This document shows, piece after piece, positions 52,357 to 61,924 of a stretch of DNA of 64,000 nt. The first letter of the stretch is position 1. Every line of letters starts with the position of its first letter. A program made the position numbers and the translations under genes. Source of the DNA: Candidatus Delongbacteria bacterium (GTDB lineage Bacteria; CAIWAD01). The stretch covers positions 310,001 to 374,000 of the forward strand of contig JBAYTZ010000003.1 in NCBI GenBank assembly GCA_041675285.1, written 5' to 3'. Below the pieces are notes generated by a model that saw only the letters and a list, made by a program, of their open reading frames with translations, was not told where the DNA came from and did no database searches.

Positions 52357-52389
52357 GAAAGCCCCCGCTGCGGCGGGGGCTTTCTTTTT
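52357..52389 (+). terminator. Intrinsic terminator after the 50991 gene
   Basis: GAAAGCCCCCGC (52357-52368), loop TGCG, GCGGGGGCTTTC (52373-52384), TTTTT at 52385-52389. Confidence 0.9.
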
Positions 52390-52426
52390 GGCTGCATGGG
52401 AAAATGACGTGCGGTTCAGAACGCGT

Positions 52427-52453
52427 TAATTCTGCCTCCTCCACGGCCGATAG
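52427..52453 (+). promoter_or_regulatory. Sigma-28 (FliA)-type promoter of the hydrogenase-chemoreceptor gene
   Basis: TAAT (52427-52430), 15 bp, GCCGATAG (52446-52453) against the FliA consensus TAAA-N15-GCCGATAA: 10 of 12 positions with exact spacing. Chemoreceptor genes are classic FliA targets. Confidence 0.6.
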
Positions 52454-52459
52454 TTCAAG

Positions 52460-52514
52460 TGTCAAGAAGTTGACAAGGTGAACCCGGTGGACAGCCCCAC
52501 TGTCGGCCGGGTTC
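52460..52514 (+). promoter_or_regulatory. Palindrome and stable leader hairpin before the sensor gene
   Basis: TGTCAA-GAAG-TTGACA (52460-52475) overlaps the predicted start. Next, GAACCCGG (52480-52487) pairs with CCGGGTTC (52507-52514), enclosing GACAG/CTGTC, a 13-bp stem with one 2x2 mismatch. Farther down, CTGGGGCG and CGCCCCAG bracket the rest of the leader. No known riboswitch matches. Confidence 0.45.
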
Positions 52515-52609
52515 TGCACGCTAACTGGCCTGGGGCGACGCGGGACTTCGCCGCCTGTCGGAACCGGCACGCGGCAGGTCTTGCGCCCCAGCCAATCTCT
52601 GGAGGATTC

Positions 52610-54547
52610 ATGGCGCTTGCACAGGTCCCTTCGCTCGCCCCCGTGGTGGAAGTGGATCCCCCCCGCTGTGTGAATTGCCACGCTTGCATCCTGGCTTGCC
52701 CGGTCAAGCACTGCAACGACGCCTCGGGCGACCACGTCACGATCAACGCCGATCTGTGTATCGGCTGCGGAGCCTGCATCAAGGCCTGCTCCCACGAGGC
52801 CCGCAAGCTGGTGGACGACACCGCGGTCTTTCTGCGGGACCTTGCGGCCGGCGTGCCCATCGTGTCCGTGGTGGCTCCCGCCGTGGCCGCCGTCTTCCCG
52901 GATCGCTACCTGAAGTTCAACGGCTGGCTGAAATCCATGGGCGTGAAGGCCAACTTCGACGTCAGTTTCGGCGCGGAACTCACGGTGAAGTCCTATCTGG
53001 ACCACGTGCAGAAGAACCACCCCAAAGCCGTGATCGCCCAGCCCTGTCCGGCGCTGGTGAGCTTCATCGAGATCTATCATCCGGAGCTGCTGCCCCACTT
53101 GGCGCCGGCGGACAGCCCCATGCTCCACACCATCCGCATGGTGCGGCAGTTCTACCCCGAGTACGCCCGGCATCGGGTGGCCGTCATGAGTCCCTGCGCG
53201 GCCAAGCGCCGAGAGTTCGACGAGACCGGCCAGGGCGACTACAACGTCACCTTCAAGAGCCTGATCGCCGAGTTGGAGCGCCGGCGCCAGAGCCTGGACG
53301 CCTTCCAGGAACTGGACTACGACAACCCGCCGGCGGAGCGCGCCGTGCTGTTCTCCACGCCGGGCGGGCTGCTCAAGACCGCCGAGCGCTGGCTGCCAGA
53401 AATCGGCAACCTGACGCGCAAGATCGAAGGTCCCCACACGGTCTACCACTACTTGAAGGGCCTGGGATCCTCCATCAGCCGCGGCCAGGCGCCCCTGCTC
53501 GTGGACTGCCTGAACTGCGAGCTGGGCTGCAACGGCGGACCCGGCACGCCCAACGTCGAAGCCAACCAGGACGAGCTGGAGCATCTAGTGGCTCGCCGGG
53601 CGGAGGCAATGCGCCTGCGTCACGTGAAGGAGATCGTGGGCGACGAGAGCACGGTCCATGACCGGGTGGTGGGGCTGGTGGAGCAGTACTGGCAGCCCGG
53701 CCTTTACGAGCGGCACTATGTGGACCGCAGCCGGACCAACACCATCCGGCGGCCCACGGTGGCGGAAAACGCCGCCCTGTTCCAACGGATGGAGAAGACG
53801 ACCCGCGAGGACGAGCTGGACTGCGGCGCCTGCGGCTACGGCAACTGCAAAGAGATGGCCGTGGCCATCCACAACGACCTCAACCGCCCGGAAAACTGCC
53901 ACCTCTTCCGCCAGCGGCGCATCGAGCGGCTGCTGAAGAACGCCGAGGAGATGAACCGGATCTCGGAGGCGGCCGAGCAATTGGGCGCCGCCGTGGAGGA
54001 GATGCACAGTTCCGTCTCGGAGATCGCACGCAGCGCCACCCTCGCCACCGGCCAATCCGAGCAGAGCGCCCGGGTGGCCACGGAGGCCAGCGCGGCCATG
54101 GGCACGCTCAAAAGTTCGGGGACCTCCATCGGCGAGCTGGCCGCGGCCATCTCCGCCATTGCCGCCCAGACCCGGCTGCTGGCCCTCAACGCCACCATCG
54201 AGGCGGCGCGGGCGGGGGACATGGGGCGCGGTTTCGCCGTGGTGGCCAACGAGGTGAAGGAGTTGGCGCGGGTCACGGGGGAAACCACCAAGCGGATCAC
54301 CCGGGAGGCCCAGACCATTTCAGCGGACACCCAGCGCGTGGAGGAGCTGATCACCCACATCGTGCAGATGACCACCGCAGTGGGGCAGAGCCAGTCCACC
54401 ATCGCCGTGGCCACCCAGGAGCAGGAGGCCGCCGTCTCCGAGATGTCCCGCCAGGTGCAGGCCATCGTCCACGAGACCCAGTCGCGCATCCAGCACTTGG
54501 GCCAGCTGGACTTCGATGCCGGTCACAAGTTGGCGCGCGCCGTGTAG
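52610..54547 (+). CDS. [FeFe]-hydrogenase-like sensor fused to a methyl-accepting chemotaxis domain
   Basis: 645 residues from ATG 52610 (TGGAGG upstream). Two 4Fe-4S sites: C20/23/26/30 and C50/53/56/60. A hydrogenase H-cluster domain keeps the ligand cysteines C146 (QPCPALVSF), C196 ([10 protein letters not shown]) and C303/C307 (NCELGCNGG), but the proton-relay Cys of catalytic enzymes (TSCCP) is Pro here, as in sensory hydrogenases. An ARC-type FeS domain follows, C405/408/413/430. The last ~180 residues are an MCP signalling coil with [17 protein letters not shown] and [15 protein letters not shown]. No membrane helix, so it is a cytosolic receptor. It probably reports H2 or redox state to CheA. 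Confidence 0.85.
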   Translation: MALAQVPSLAPVVEVDPPRCVNCHACILACPVKHCNDASGDHVTINADLCIGCGACIKACSHEARKLVDDTAVFLRDLAAGVPIVSVVAPAVAAVFPDRYLKFNGWLKSMGVKANFDVSFGAELTVKSYLDHVQKNHPKAVIAQPCPALVSFIEIYHPELLPHLAPADSPMLHTIRMVRQFYPEYARHRVAVMSPCAAKRREFDETGQGDYNVTFKSLIAELERRRQSLDAFQELDYDNPPAERAVLFSTPGGLLKTAERWLPEIGNLTRKIEGPHTVYHYLKGLGSSISRGQAPLLVDCLNCELGCNGGPGTPNVEANQDELEHLVARRAEAMRLRHVKEIVGDESTVHDRVVGLVEQYWQPGLYERHYVDRSRTNTIRRPTVAENAALFQRMEKTTREDELDCGACGYGNCKEMAVAIHNDLNRPENCHLFRQRRIERLLKNAEEMNRISEAAEQLGAAVEEMHSSVSEIARSATLATGQSEQSARVATEASAAMGTLKSSGTSIGELAAAISAIAAQTRLLALNATIEAARAGDMGRGFAVVANEVKELARVTGETTKRITREAQTISADTQRVEELITHIVQMTTAVGQSQSTIAVATQEQEAAVSEMSRQVQAIVHETQSRIQHLGQLDFDAGHKLARAV

Positions 54548-54568
54548 CCGCGCCGGTCAGCCAGCAAG

Positions 54569-54602
54569 AAACGGGCGGCCTCCCCGGGGAAGCCGCCCGT
54601 TT
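54569..54602. terminator. Bidirectional terminator between the sensor gene and tsaE
   Basis: AAACGGGCGGC (54569-54579) pairs with GCCGCCCGTTT (54592-54602) and is flanked by A and T runs. It lies between convergent genes. Confidence 0.85.
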
Positions 54603-54624
54603 TGCGTGTCGTCCAGGGCGGGGC

Positions 54625-55128
54625 TCAGTCCTGGAAGCCCTCGTCGGGATGGCGGAACCTCTGCGCCGCGAGCTGCGCCGCCTCCAGCCGTCCCCAGCGC
54701 AGGCGGCGGCCGGCGTCCGCGTGCTCCAGCCGGACCAGCAGACAGGGGCCGCGCAGCAGGGGCAGCGCCAGCGCGGGCCACTCCACCAGCACGACGGCGC
54801 CGCTCTCCAGGCTGTCCTCGAAACCGATCTGCTGCAGGCGCAGCAGGGACTCCAGCCGGTAGAGATCGTAGTGGTGCAGCTCCAGCCGTCCGGCCAGCCG
54901 GTTGCAGAGCGCGAAAGTCGGGCTGGTGACCGCGCCCGCCACGCCCAGCCCGGCGGCCAGACCCTGGGCCAGGCTGGTCTTGCCCGCGCCCAGCGGGCCT
55001 TCCAGCAGGATCAGCTCCCCCCCCCGCAGGCCGGCGGCCAGCTGCCGGCCCGCGGCGCGCGTGGCCTCCAGGTCGGCCAAGGGCTGGGCCTCCCCCAATT
55101 GCCCCGTCGCGGGCGGGCGCAGTTCCAT
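54625..55128 (-). CDS. tsaE: tRNA threonylcarbamoyladenosine biosynthesis ATPase TsaE
   Basis: 167 residues. Walker A GPLGAGKTS near residue 44, SPTFALCN near 69, the conserved HHYDLYRLE near 85 and VVLVEWP near 111 are all TsaE signatures. It is the ATPase that resets the TsaB-TsaD complex in making t6A37 on ANN-decoding tRNAs. It follows porX with a one-base gap, a linkage also common in other FCB genomes. Confidence 0.9.
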   Translation of the reverse strand: MELRPPATGQLGEAQPLADLEATRAAGRQLAAGLRGGELILLEGPLGAGKTSLAQGLAAGLGVAGAVTSPTFALCNRLAGRLELHHYDLYRLESLLRLQQIGFEDSLESGAVVLVEWPALALPLLRGPCLLVRLEHADAGRRLRWGRLEAAQLAAQRFRHPDEGFQD

Positions 55129-55129
55129 C

Positions 55130-56683
55130 TCAGCGGGGCTCCAGCACCGCGACGGGCAGGATCACCTCTTCCATGGAGAGGCCGCCGTGCTGGAAGCTGT
55201 CCTTGAACTGGCCCAGGTAGTGGTTGTAGTTGTTGCCGTAGAGGAACATGTAGTCCTCCACCGCGAAGGCCATGGTCTCGCTGGGCTTGCCGTGGGGCAG
55301 GCGCCAGGTCTCGGGCTTGTCCAGGAAGATGCCCGTGCGATCCTCCTCCAGCCGCATGTTGCGCCCCAGCTTCCAGCGCAGGCCGCGGGTGGCCTCGCGG
55401 TCGCTGAAGATCCGCGCCCCGCGCTGCACGCGCACGCTGCCGTGGTCGCTGGTGATCACGATGGTGTAGCCCTTCTCGCGGAAGGCCTCGAGGATCTGGT
55501 TCAACGCACTGTGCCGGAACCAGGCGGAGACCACGCTGCGGTAGGCCGCCTCGTCGGGGACCATCTCGCGCACGATGTCGTTCTGGTTGCGGCTGTGGGC
55601 CAGGATGTCCACGAAGTTCCAGACCATGCTGACGAATTGGTGGTTGAAGAGGTTCTCGACCTTCTTCAGCGTGTCATTGGCCTCTGCCAGGTCGATGACC
55701 TTGATGTACTTGTGGGCGGGTTTGAACTCCAGGCCGTTGAGTTTGAGCTGGTGGTCCAGAAACTGGCGCTCATGGCGGTTGGTGTTGCCCTCATCGTCCA
55801 TGTTGCGCTCCCACATCTCGGGGTGCGCCTTGGCGATGTCCAGCGGGTACATGCCGGCGAAAATGGCGTTGCGCGCGTAGGGCGTGGCGGTGGGCAGGAT
55901 GGCGAACTGCACCTCGCGCCGGACGCGGAACTTCTCGCGCAGGGTTTTTTCCAGCACCATCCAGTGGTCCATGCGCATGCAGTCGATGACGCAGAACAGC
56001 ACGGGCCGCTGTTCGCGCAGGAGCGGCATCACCACGTTCTTGACCACCGCCGGGCTCATCATCGGGCCGCCGGGCTGGTGGATCCACTCGCGGTACTCGC
56101 GCTCCACCAGCCGCGCGAACTCGCGGTTGCACTCCTTGCGCTGGGCCGCCAGGGTCTGGTCGAAACCCAGGTCCGGCCGCTCGTCCAGCTCCAGCTCCCA
56201 GGCGCAGAGCTGCTGGTGCATGTCCTGGAACTCGGCCCAACCCGCGCCCATGGACAAGGTGCGCGACATCTGGGCCAGGCCCTGCATGTAGCTCTCACTG
56301 AGCTTGCGGCCCGTCAGCTGGGTGCGCTCCATGATCCGCTTGCAGACGGCGATGATCTGGCTGGGGTTGACGGGCTTGGTGAGGTAGTCGTCGATCTGCC
56401 GGCCGATGGCCTGGTCCATCAGCGACTCGGACTCGCTCTTGGTGACCATCACGCAGGGCAGGCCGGGATCGTGTTTCTTGATCTCCACCAGCGCATCCAG
56501 GCCGGTCATGCCGGGCATCATCTCGTCCAGCAGGACGAGATCCCAGCTCTCGGCGCGCACGCGCTCCAGGGCGTCCATGCCGCTGCAGACGCCCACCACT
56601 TCATAACCCTGCTTCTCCAGAATGAGGATGTGCGGCCGCAGCAGGTCGATCTCGTCATCCGCCCACAACACACGTCGGGACAT
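55130..56683 (-). CDS. porX: PorX-type response regulator with PglZ phosphatase domain
   Basis: 517 residues, CAGGAG before ATG 56683. The receiver domain (1-120) has the acidic pair WADDEID, the phospho-acceptor Asp in LVLLDEMMPG near 52 and Lys in YLTKPVN. The rest is the PglZ/alkaline-phosphatase-like domain (RPVLFCVIDCMRMDHW near 227, PTATPYARNAIFAGMYP, VITSDHGSVRVQRG near 437). PorX is the cytoplasmic regulator of the type IX secretion system in Bacteroidota, working with PorY and an ECF sigma factor. Its presence supports the T9SS reading of the two sorted proteins in this window. Confidence 0.9.
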   Translation of the reverse strand: MSRRVLWADDEIDLLRPHILILEKQGYEVVGVCSGMDALERVRAESWDLVLLDEMMPGMTGLDALVEIKKHDPGLPCVMVTKSESESLMDQAIGRQIDDYLTKPVNPSQIIAVCKRIMERTQLTGRKLSESYMQGLAQMSRTLSMGAGWAEFQDMHQQLCAWELELDERPDLGFDQTLAAQRKECNREFARLVEREYREWIHQPGGPMMSPAVVKNVVMPLLREQRPVLFCVIDCMRMDHWMVLEKTLREKFRVRREVQFAILPTATPYARNAIFAGMYPLDIAKAHPEMWERNMDDEGNTNRHERQFLDHQLKLNGLEFKPAHKYIKVIDLAEANDTLKKVENLFNHQFVSMVWNFVDILAHSRNQNDIVREMVPDEAAYRSVVSAWFRHSALNQILEAFREKGYTIVITSDHGSVRVQRGARIFSDREATRGLRWKLGRNMRLEEDRTGIFLDKPETWRLPHGKPSETMAFAVEDYMFLYGNNYNHYLGQFKDSFQHGGLSMEEVILPVAVLEPR

Positions 56684-56723
56684 GGGGTGTCTCCTGATTG
56701 ATGAAAAGGAGCGGATCCAGACC

Positions 56724-57599
56724 TCAGAGGCTCTTCTCCTGCTCGGGCGCCGCGGCGGGGGCGATCGCCTGGTCGCGCTCTCCCGCCGTCCGCCGCAAGG
56801 TGAGGATTTCCTCCGTCAAGCGGGAGTAAAGCGGAATCAGGTCCGGCCGCTCCTCTTCCAGCCAGGCGAGGTGGCGGTTGACGGTGCCCAGGTCGCCGCG
56901 CGCCGCAGGTCCGCTCACGGCGCGGTGGGGCGGGTAGCGCAGCAAGTTGGCCAGGGTCTGGTGCATGATGGGCAGCAGGGCCCGGCGGGCCTGGCCCGGC
57001 TCCCCCGGCCAGAGGCTCTCGCAGAGCGAGAGCAGGGGTGGCAGGAAGTTGGAGGCCAGCACGCCGCAGAGGTGGTAGGGAATCTGCTGGCCGGGCTCCA
57101 GCCAGATCCAGTCGTCCGTCAGGTGGGCCATCAGCCCGCCTAGATAGCCGCGCAGCTCCTCGTCTCCGCCCAGCGCCCAGAAGGAGATGTTCTCCGGCGG
57201 CGGGGCGTCCTGGGGAAAGGTCTGCATGGGATGCAACAGGCCGGCCCAGACGCCGGCCGCGCGCAGGGGCTCCAGCAGGGCCAGGGGCGACGAGGCGCTG
57301 AACTGCAGCACGGCCCGGCAGCGGCCGTTCTCCTGGCGCAGCCGGGCGGCCAGGTTGTCCACCAGCTCGGGCAGCGCGCTCTCCGGCACGGCCAACAGCA
57401 GCAGGTCCACGCCCAGGGGCGTGGCGATGTCGGGCAGCACGACCTGGCCGGCCATGCGCTCGCCGGCGTGCAGGGGATCCGCCACCCAGGCCAGGTCCAC
57501 TTGTCCCGTTCCCAGCAGGGAGGGCAGCACGCCGCGGCTGGCGGAGCCCGCTCCCAGAAGTCCGATGCGCAGGCGACCTGCGGGCCGCGTCTCAAGCAT
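56724..57599 (-). CDS. Rossmann-fold DUF2520 oxidoreductase-like protein
   Basis: 291 residues. N-terminal NAD(P)-binding GLLGAGSASRG near residue 13, LLLLAVPESALPELV near 66, then the DUF2520 part with LLHPMQTFPQ near 120, YHLCGVLASNFLPPLL near 175 and SGPAARGDLGTVNRHL near 228. The family resembles ketopantoate or pyrroline-5-carboxylate reductases; substrate unknown. It overlaps the MEMO gene by 8 bp. Confidence 0.82.
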   Translation of the reverse strand: MLETRPAGRLRIGLLGAGSASRGVLPSLLGTGQVDLAWVADPLHAGERMAGQVVLPDIATPLGVDLLLLAVPESALPELVDNLAARLRQENGRCRAVLQFSASSPLALLEPLRAAGVWAGLLHPMQTFPQDAPPPENISFWALGGDEELRGYLGGLMAHLTDDWIWLEPGQQIPYHLCGVLASNFLPPLLSLCESLWPGEPGQARRALLPIMHQTLANLLRYPPHRAVSGPAARGDLGTVNRHLAWLEEERPDLIPLYSRLTEEILTLRRTAGERDQAIAPAAAPEQEKSL

Positions 57600-58491
57600 G
57601 GGGGTTCTCCCGAATCAGGGCGGCGCCGTAGCCCACCACGGAGTCCGTCTCGCCCGTCGTGTCCGCGCTGCTGCGATAGTCCAGCAGCTCGACCTGCACG
57701 CCGCCCAGCGCCCGGCGCAGCGCGCCCAGCACGACGGCCACGGGTCCGCCGCCGCAGGCTTCGCAGGCGCCGCTGTGCAGCGCGCTCAGCAGTTGTTCCT
57801 CGTCCCCCTGTTCCAGCTTCTTCAGGAACAGACCGTCCAGCTCCGCGGCCTCCCCGACCTCGTGGAAGTGGCTGAGATCCGTGGAGGCCACCAGCAAGGT
57901 CGGCAGCTCGTCCAGGCAATCCGCCAGGGCCGCGGCCAGCTCGCGCACGGCCTCCGGGCGCTGGTCGCCCATCACCAGGGGCGCCAGGCGGAAGGACCCC
58001 AGGGCGTGCTGCAGGAAGGGCAGCTGCAACTCCAGGCTGTGTTCGTCGCGGTGGCCGGCCTGGCCGAAACCCAGCCCGGGCAGGCGGCGACCCAGCCGCG
58101 CGCCGAACTCCACGTCCACCTCCAGCCGGCCCAGCGGCGTGCGCCAGGCTCCGGCCGCCGGGTGGTCCGGCTGCGGGCTCCAGAACGAGGGGCCCGGAAA
58201 CCACTCGTGGTGCGAAGGCGCCACCACCACCACCCGGCCCGGCCGCCAGTCACCCAGCGCCGCGTAGGCCCGGGCCGCGCAGCGTCCCGAGTAGCGGTAG
58301 CCAGCGTGGGGACAGACCAGTCCGGCCCAGCGGGTCGCGGCGTCCAGGCGGCCCTGCATAGCCGGCAATTCCTCGCGGTAGGAGGTCAGCAGGCGCTCCA
58401 ACTCGTCGGGCTGGCCGGGATACCAGCTGCCGGCCATCCGCGGCGAGCGCAGGGACTTGGAGAGTTGCTCTGGCATGATGCCTGACACCAT
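57592..58491 (-). CDS. MEMO-family (AmmeMemoRadiSam system B) protein
   Basis: 299 residues from the ATG at 58491; an in-frame ATG at 58476 is equally possible. Conserved residues: AGSWYPGQPDELERLL, LVCPHAGYRYSG near 55, VAPSHHEWFPG near 85, DEHSLELQLPFLQ near 140 and STDLSHFHE near 195. MEMO proteins are dioxygenase-like with a His/Cys metal site. They co-occur with an AMMECR1 protein and a radical SAM enzyme, neither of which is nearby here. Role unknown. Confidence 0.85.
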   Translation of the reverse strand: MVSGIMPEQLSKSLRSPRMAGSWYPGQPDELERLLTSYREELPAMQGRLDAATRWAGLVCPHAGYRYSGRCAARAYAALGDWRPGRVVVVAPSHHEWFPGPSFWSPQPDHPAAGAWRTPLGRLEVDVEFGARLGRRLPGLGFGQAGHRDEHSLELQLPFLQHALGSFRLAPLVMGDQRPEAVRELAAALADCLDELPTLLVASTDLSHFHEVGEAAELDGLFLKKLEQGDEEQLLSALHSGACEACGGGPVAVVLGALRRALGGVQVELLDYRSSADTTGETDSVVGYGAALIRENPHA

Positions 58492-58523
58492 CTCGCTGAT
58501 TTGTCCACCGGCACGGACAGAGT

Positions 58524-59585
58524 TCAGGCCCGGGCGGTGGGCTCCGGGTTCTCGCGCGCCAGCAGGGAGGCCACCACGCCGCCGGCCAGGATCAGCAGGA
58601 CGGCACCCAGCAGGTACAGGTTGAAGTGGCTGCCCAGCAGCAGGCGCAGCCAATGGGCCAGCAACATCTTCACGCCTACCAGGATCAGCACCAGCGACAA
58701 GCTGGTCTTCAGGTAGCGGAAGGTGCGCAGCATGCCCGCCAGCGCGAAGAACAGGCTCCGCAGGCCCAGGATGGCGAAGATATTGCTGGTGAAGACCAGG
58801 AAAGGATCGGCCGTGATGGCGAAAATGGCCGGGATGGAGTCCACGGCGAACACCACGTCCGCCGTCTCCACCACGAGCAGGGCCAGGGCCAGCGGGGTGA
58901 GCACCAGGGCGCCCTTGGCCGCCACGCTCACCACCGGATCCACGCCCCCGCCGTCTGGTTCCGCCGCTTCGGGCCAGCCGGCCCGGACGACGAAGTGGTG
59001 GGAATAGAAGCGCGTGGTCACCGCGAAGAGCCGGCGAGTGGTCCGCACCAGCAGGTTCCCCTCCAAGTCGGTCTCCTCTTCCTTGGCCACCAGCATCTTG
59101 ATTCCGGTGAATACAAGAAAGGCGCCGAAGAGGTAGAGGACCCAATGAAACTGGGCCACCAGGGTGGCGCCCAGGGCGATCATCAGGCCGCGCAGGACCA
59201 GGGCGCCCAGAATGCCCCAGAAGAGCACGCGGTGCTGTTGCACGGGCGGCACGGCGAAGAAGCCCAGGATCATGGCGATCACGAAGAGGTTGTCCATGCT
59301 GAGGGACTCTTCGATCAGGTAGCCGGTGAGGTACTTCAGGCTGGCCAGCGAGCCGGTGTTGAGCAGGCCATCGACGGGGTCCGCGATCAGGCCCAGACCC
59401 TGCCAGTGGTTCTCGTAGGCGAAGTAGATGAAGACCGTGAAGCTGAGGGCCAGGCTGATCCAGAAGGCCGACCAGCCCAGGGCCTCCTTGATGGAGACCA
59501 CGTGGGCCTTGCGGTGGAAGACCCCCAGGTCCAGCACCAGCATCAGCACCACGAACACGATGAACCCGGTGTAGATCCCGACCAT
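58524..59585 (-). CDS. TerC/Alx-family membrane protein
   Basis: 353 residues with about nine transmembrane helices. TerC acidic motifs are present: EESLSMDNLFVIAMI near 90 and ETADVVFAVDSIPAIFAIT near 225, with the conserved Asp/Asn pairs in membrane segments. Homologues such as Alx and MeeF export Mn(II), or help metallate secreted enzymes. In other bacteria they are often under a Mn riboswitch. Here it follows purA by 22 bp, and no such element is visible. Confidence 0.88.
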   Translation of the reverse strand: MVGIYTGFIVFVVLMLVLDLGVFHRKAHVVSIKEALGWSAFWISLALSFTVFIYFAYENHWQGLGLIADPVDGLLNTGSLASLKYLTGYLIEESLSMDNLFVIAMILGFFAVPPVQQHRVLFWGILGALVLRGLMIALGATLVAQFHWVLYLFGAFLVFTGIKMLVAKEEETDLEGNLLVRTTRRLFAVTTRFYSHHFVVRAGWPEAAEPDGGGVDPVVSVAAKGALVLTPLALALLVVETADVVFAVDSIPAIFAITADPFLVFTSNIFAILGLRSLFFALAGMLRTFRYLKTSLSLVLILVGVKMLLAHWLRLLLGSHFNLYLLGAVLLILAGGVVASLLARENPEPTARA

Positions 59586-59607
59586 GCGACCCTCGGTCTG
59601 TTAGGTG

Positions 59608-60897
<1,290 letters not shown>

Positions 60898-60912
60898 GAG
60901 GACCCCCACATG

Positions 60913-60939
60913 AAAAGGCCCCGGCACGAAGCCGGAGCC
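60913..60939 (-). terminator. Intrinsic terminator after secF
   Basis: Read on the minus strand, GGCTCCGGC pairs with GCCGGGGCC (9 bp, one G-T) over a 5-base loop, followed by TTTT. It separates secDF from purA. Confidence 0.75.
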
Positions 60940-61000
60940 TGTCTGGATGCGATTCGCCCGGGTCGGACGGGAAGCAGCTTCACCGTCCGGGTCCGCATGG

Positions 61001-61912
61001 CTACTTGCTCAGCGCCAATTTGGCCGTGCGCTTCTCGTGCCATTCGATGATGATGGGCGCCGCGATGAAGATCGAGGAATAGGTACCGGTCAAGAGGCCC
61101 ACCAGCAGGGCGATGGCCATGGTCTGCAGCGTGGCGCCGCCGAAGATGATCAGGATGATCACCGAGGCGATGGTGGTCGTACCCGTCAGGATGGTGCGGC
61201 TCAGGGTCTGGTTGATGGCGTCGTTCACCACATGCTTGTAGGGCACGCCGCGCTGCTTCTTCACCTGTTCGCGGATGCGGTCGTAGACCACGATGGTGTC
61301 GTTGATGGAGTAGCCCACCAGCGTCAGGATGGCGGCCAGCACCGCGAGGTTGAACTCCAGGCCGAAGACCGAGAAGACCAGCAGCACCACGAAGACGTCG
61401 TGCAGCGTGGCGATGATGGCGCCGATGGAGTAGATGAACTCGAAGCGCACGGTCACGTAGATGATGAGCAGGATGGCCACCCAGATGGTGGACCAGATGG
61501 CCCCCCACTTGAGCTCCTTGCCCACGCGGGCGCCGATGGTGTGGGCGGCCAGGATCGAATCACCGGCGGCCGGGAACGCGGCGCGGATGGTGCTCTGCAC
61601 CTTCTCCTTCACGCCTTCGGGCTCGCCCTGGATCTTCAGCTGCCAGTCCGGATTGGCGGCGTTGGCGGACTTGAGGGTGGTGACTTCCGCCGCGATGCCC
61701 GCGGACTCCAGCGCGCTGCGCAGCTGGCCTTCGGTCACCTGCGTGTTGAACCGGTACTGGATCTCCGTGCCACCCGTGAAGTCGATGTTCTTGTTGAAGC
61801 CCTTGAAGGTCGTCATCAGCACGCTGGCGACGAACAGGACCGACGAGAAGACGATCCAGATCCGGCGCTGGTCGACGAAGTTGATGTTCGGGGTTTGGAA
61901 GAACTCCATCAT
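61001..61912 (-). CDS. secF: Protein translocase subunit SecF
   Basis: 303 residues with six transmembrane helices. IDFTGGTEIQYRF near residue 43 and LTLVGYSINDTIVVYDRIRE near 198 are SecF signatures. With SecD it uses the proton or sodium gradient to pull preproteins through SecYEG. It starts 12 bp after secD. Confidence 0.94.
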   Translation of the reverse strand: MMEFFQTPNINFVDQRRIWIVFSSVLFVASVLMTTFKGFNKNIDFTGGTEIQYRFNTQVTEGQLRSALESAGIAAEVTTLKSANAANPDWQLKIQGEPEGVKEKVQSTIRAAFPAAGDSILAAHTIGARVGKELKWGAIWSTIWVAILLIIYVTVRFEFIYSIGAIIATLHDVFVVLLVFSVFGLEFNLAVLAAILTLVGYSINDTIVVYDRIREQVKKQRGVPYKHVVNDAINQTLSRTILTGTTTIASVIILIIFGGATLQTMAIALLVGLLTGTYSSIFIAAPIIIEWHEKRTAKLALSK

Positions 61913-61924
61913 GGCCGTGGATCC

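Noticed and set aside
59586..59607. Mn (yybP-ykoY) riboswitch upstream of terC
   Set aside because: Only 22 bp separate purA and terC, too short for the element, and none of its conserved loops is seen.
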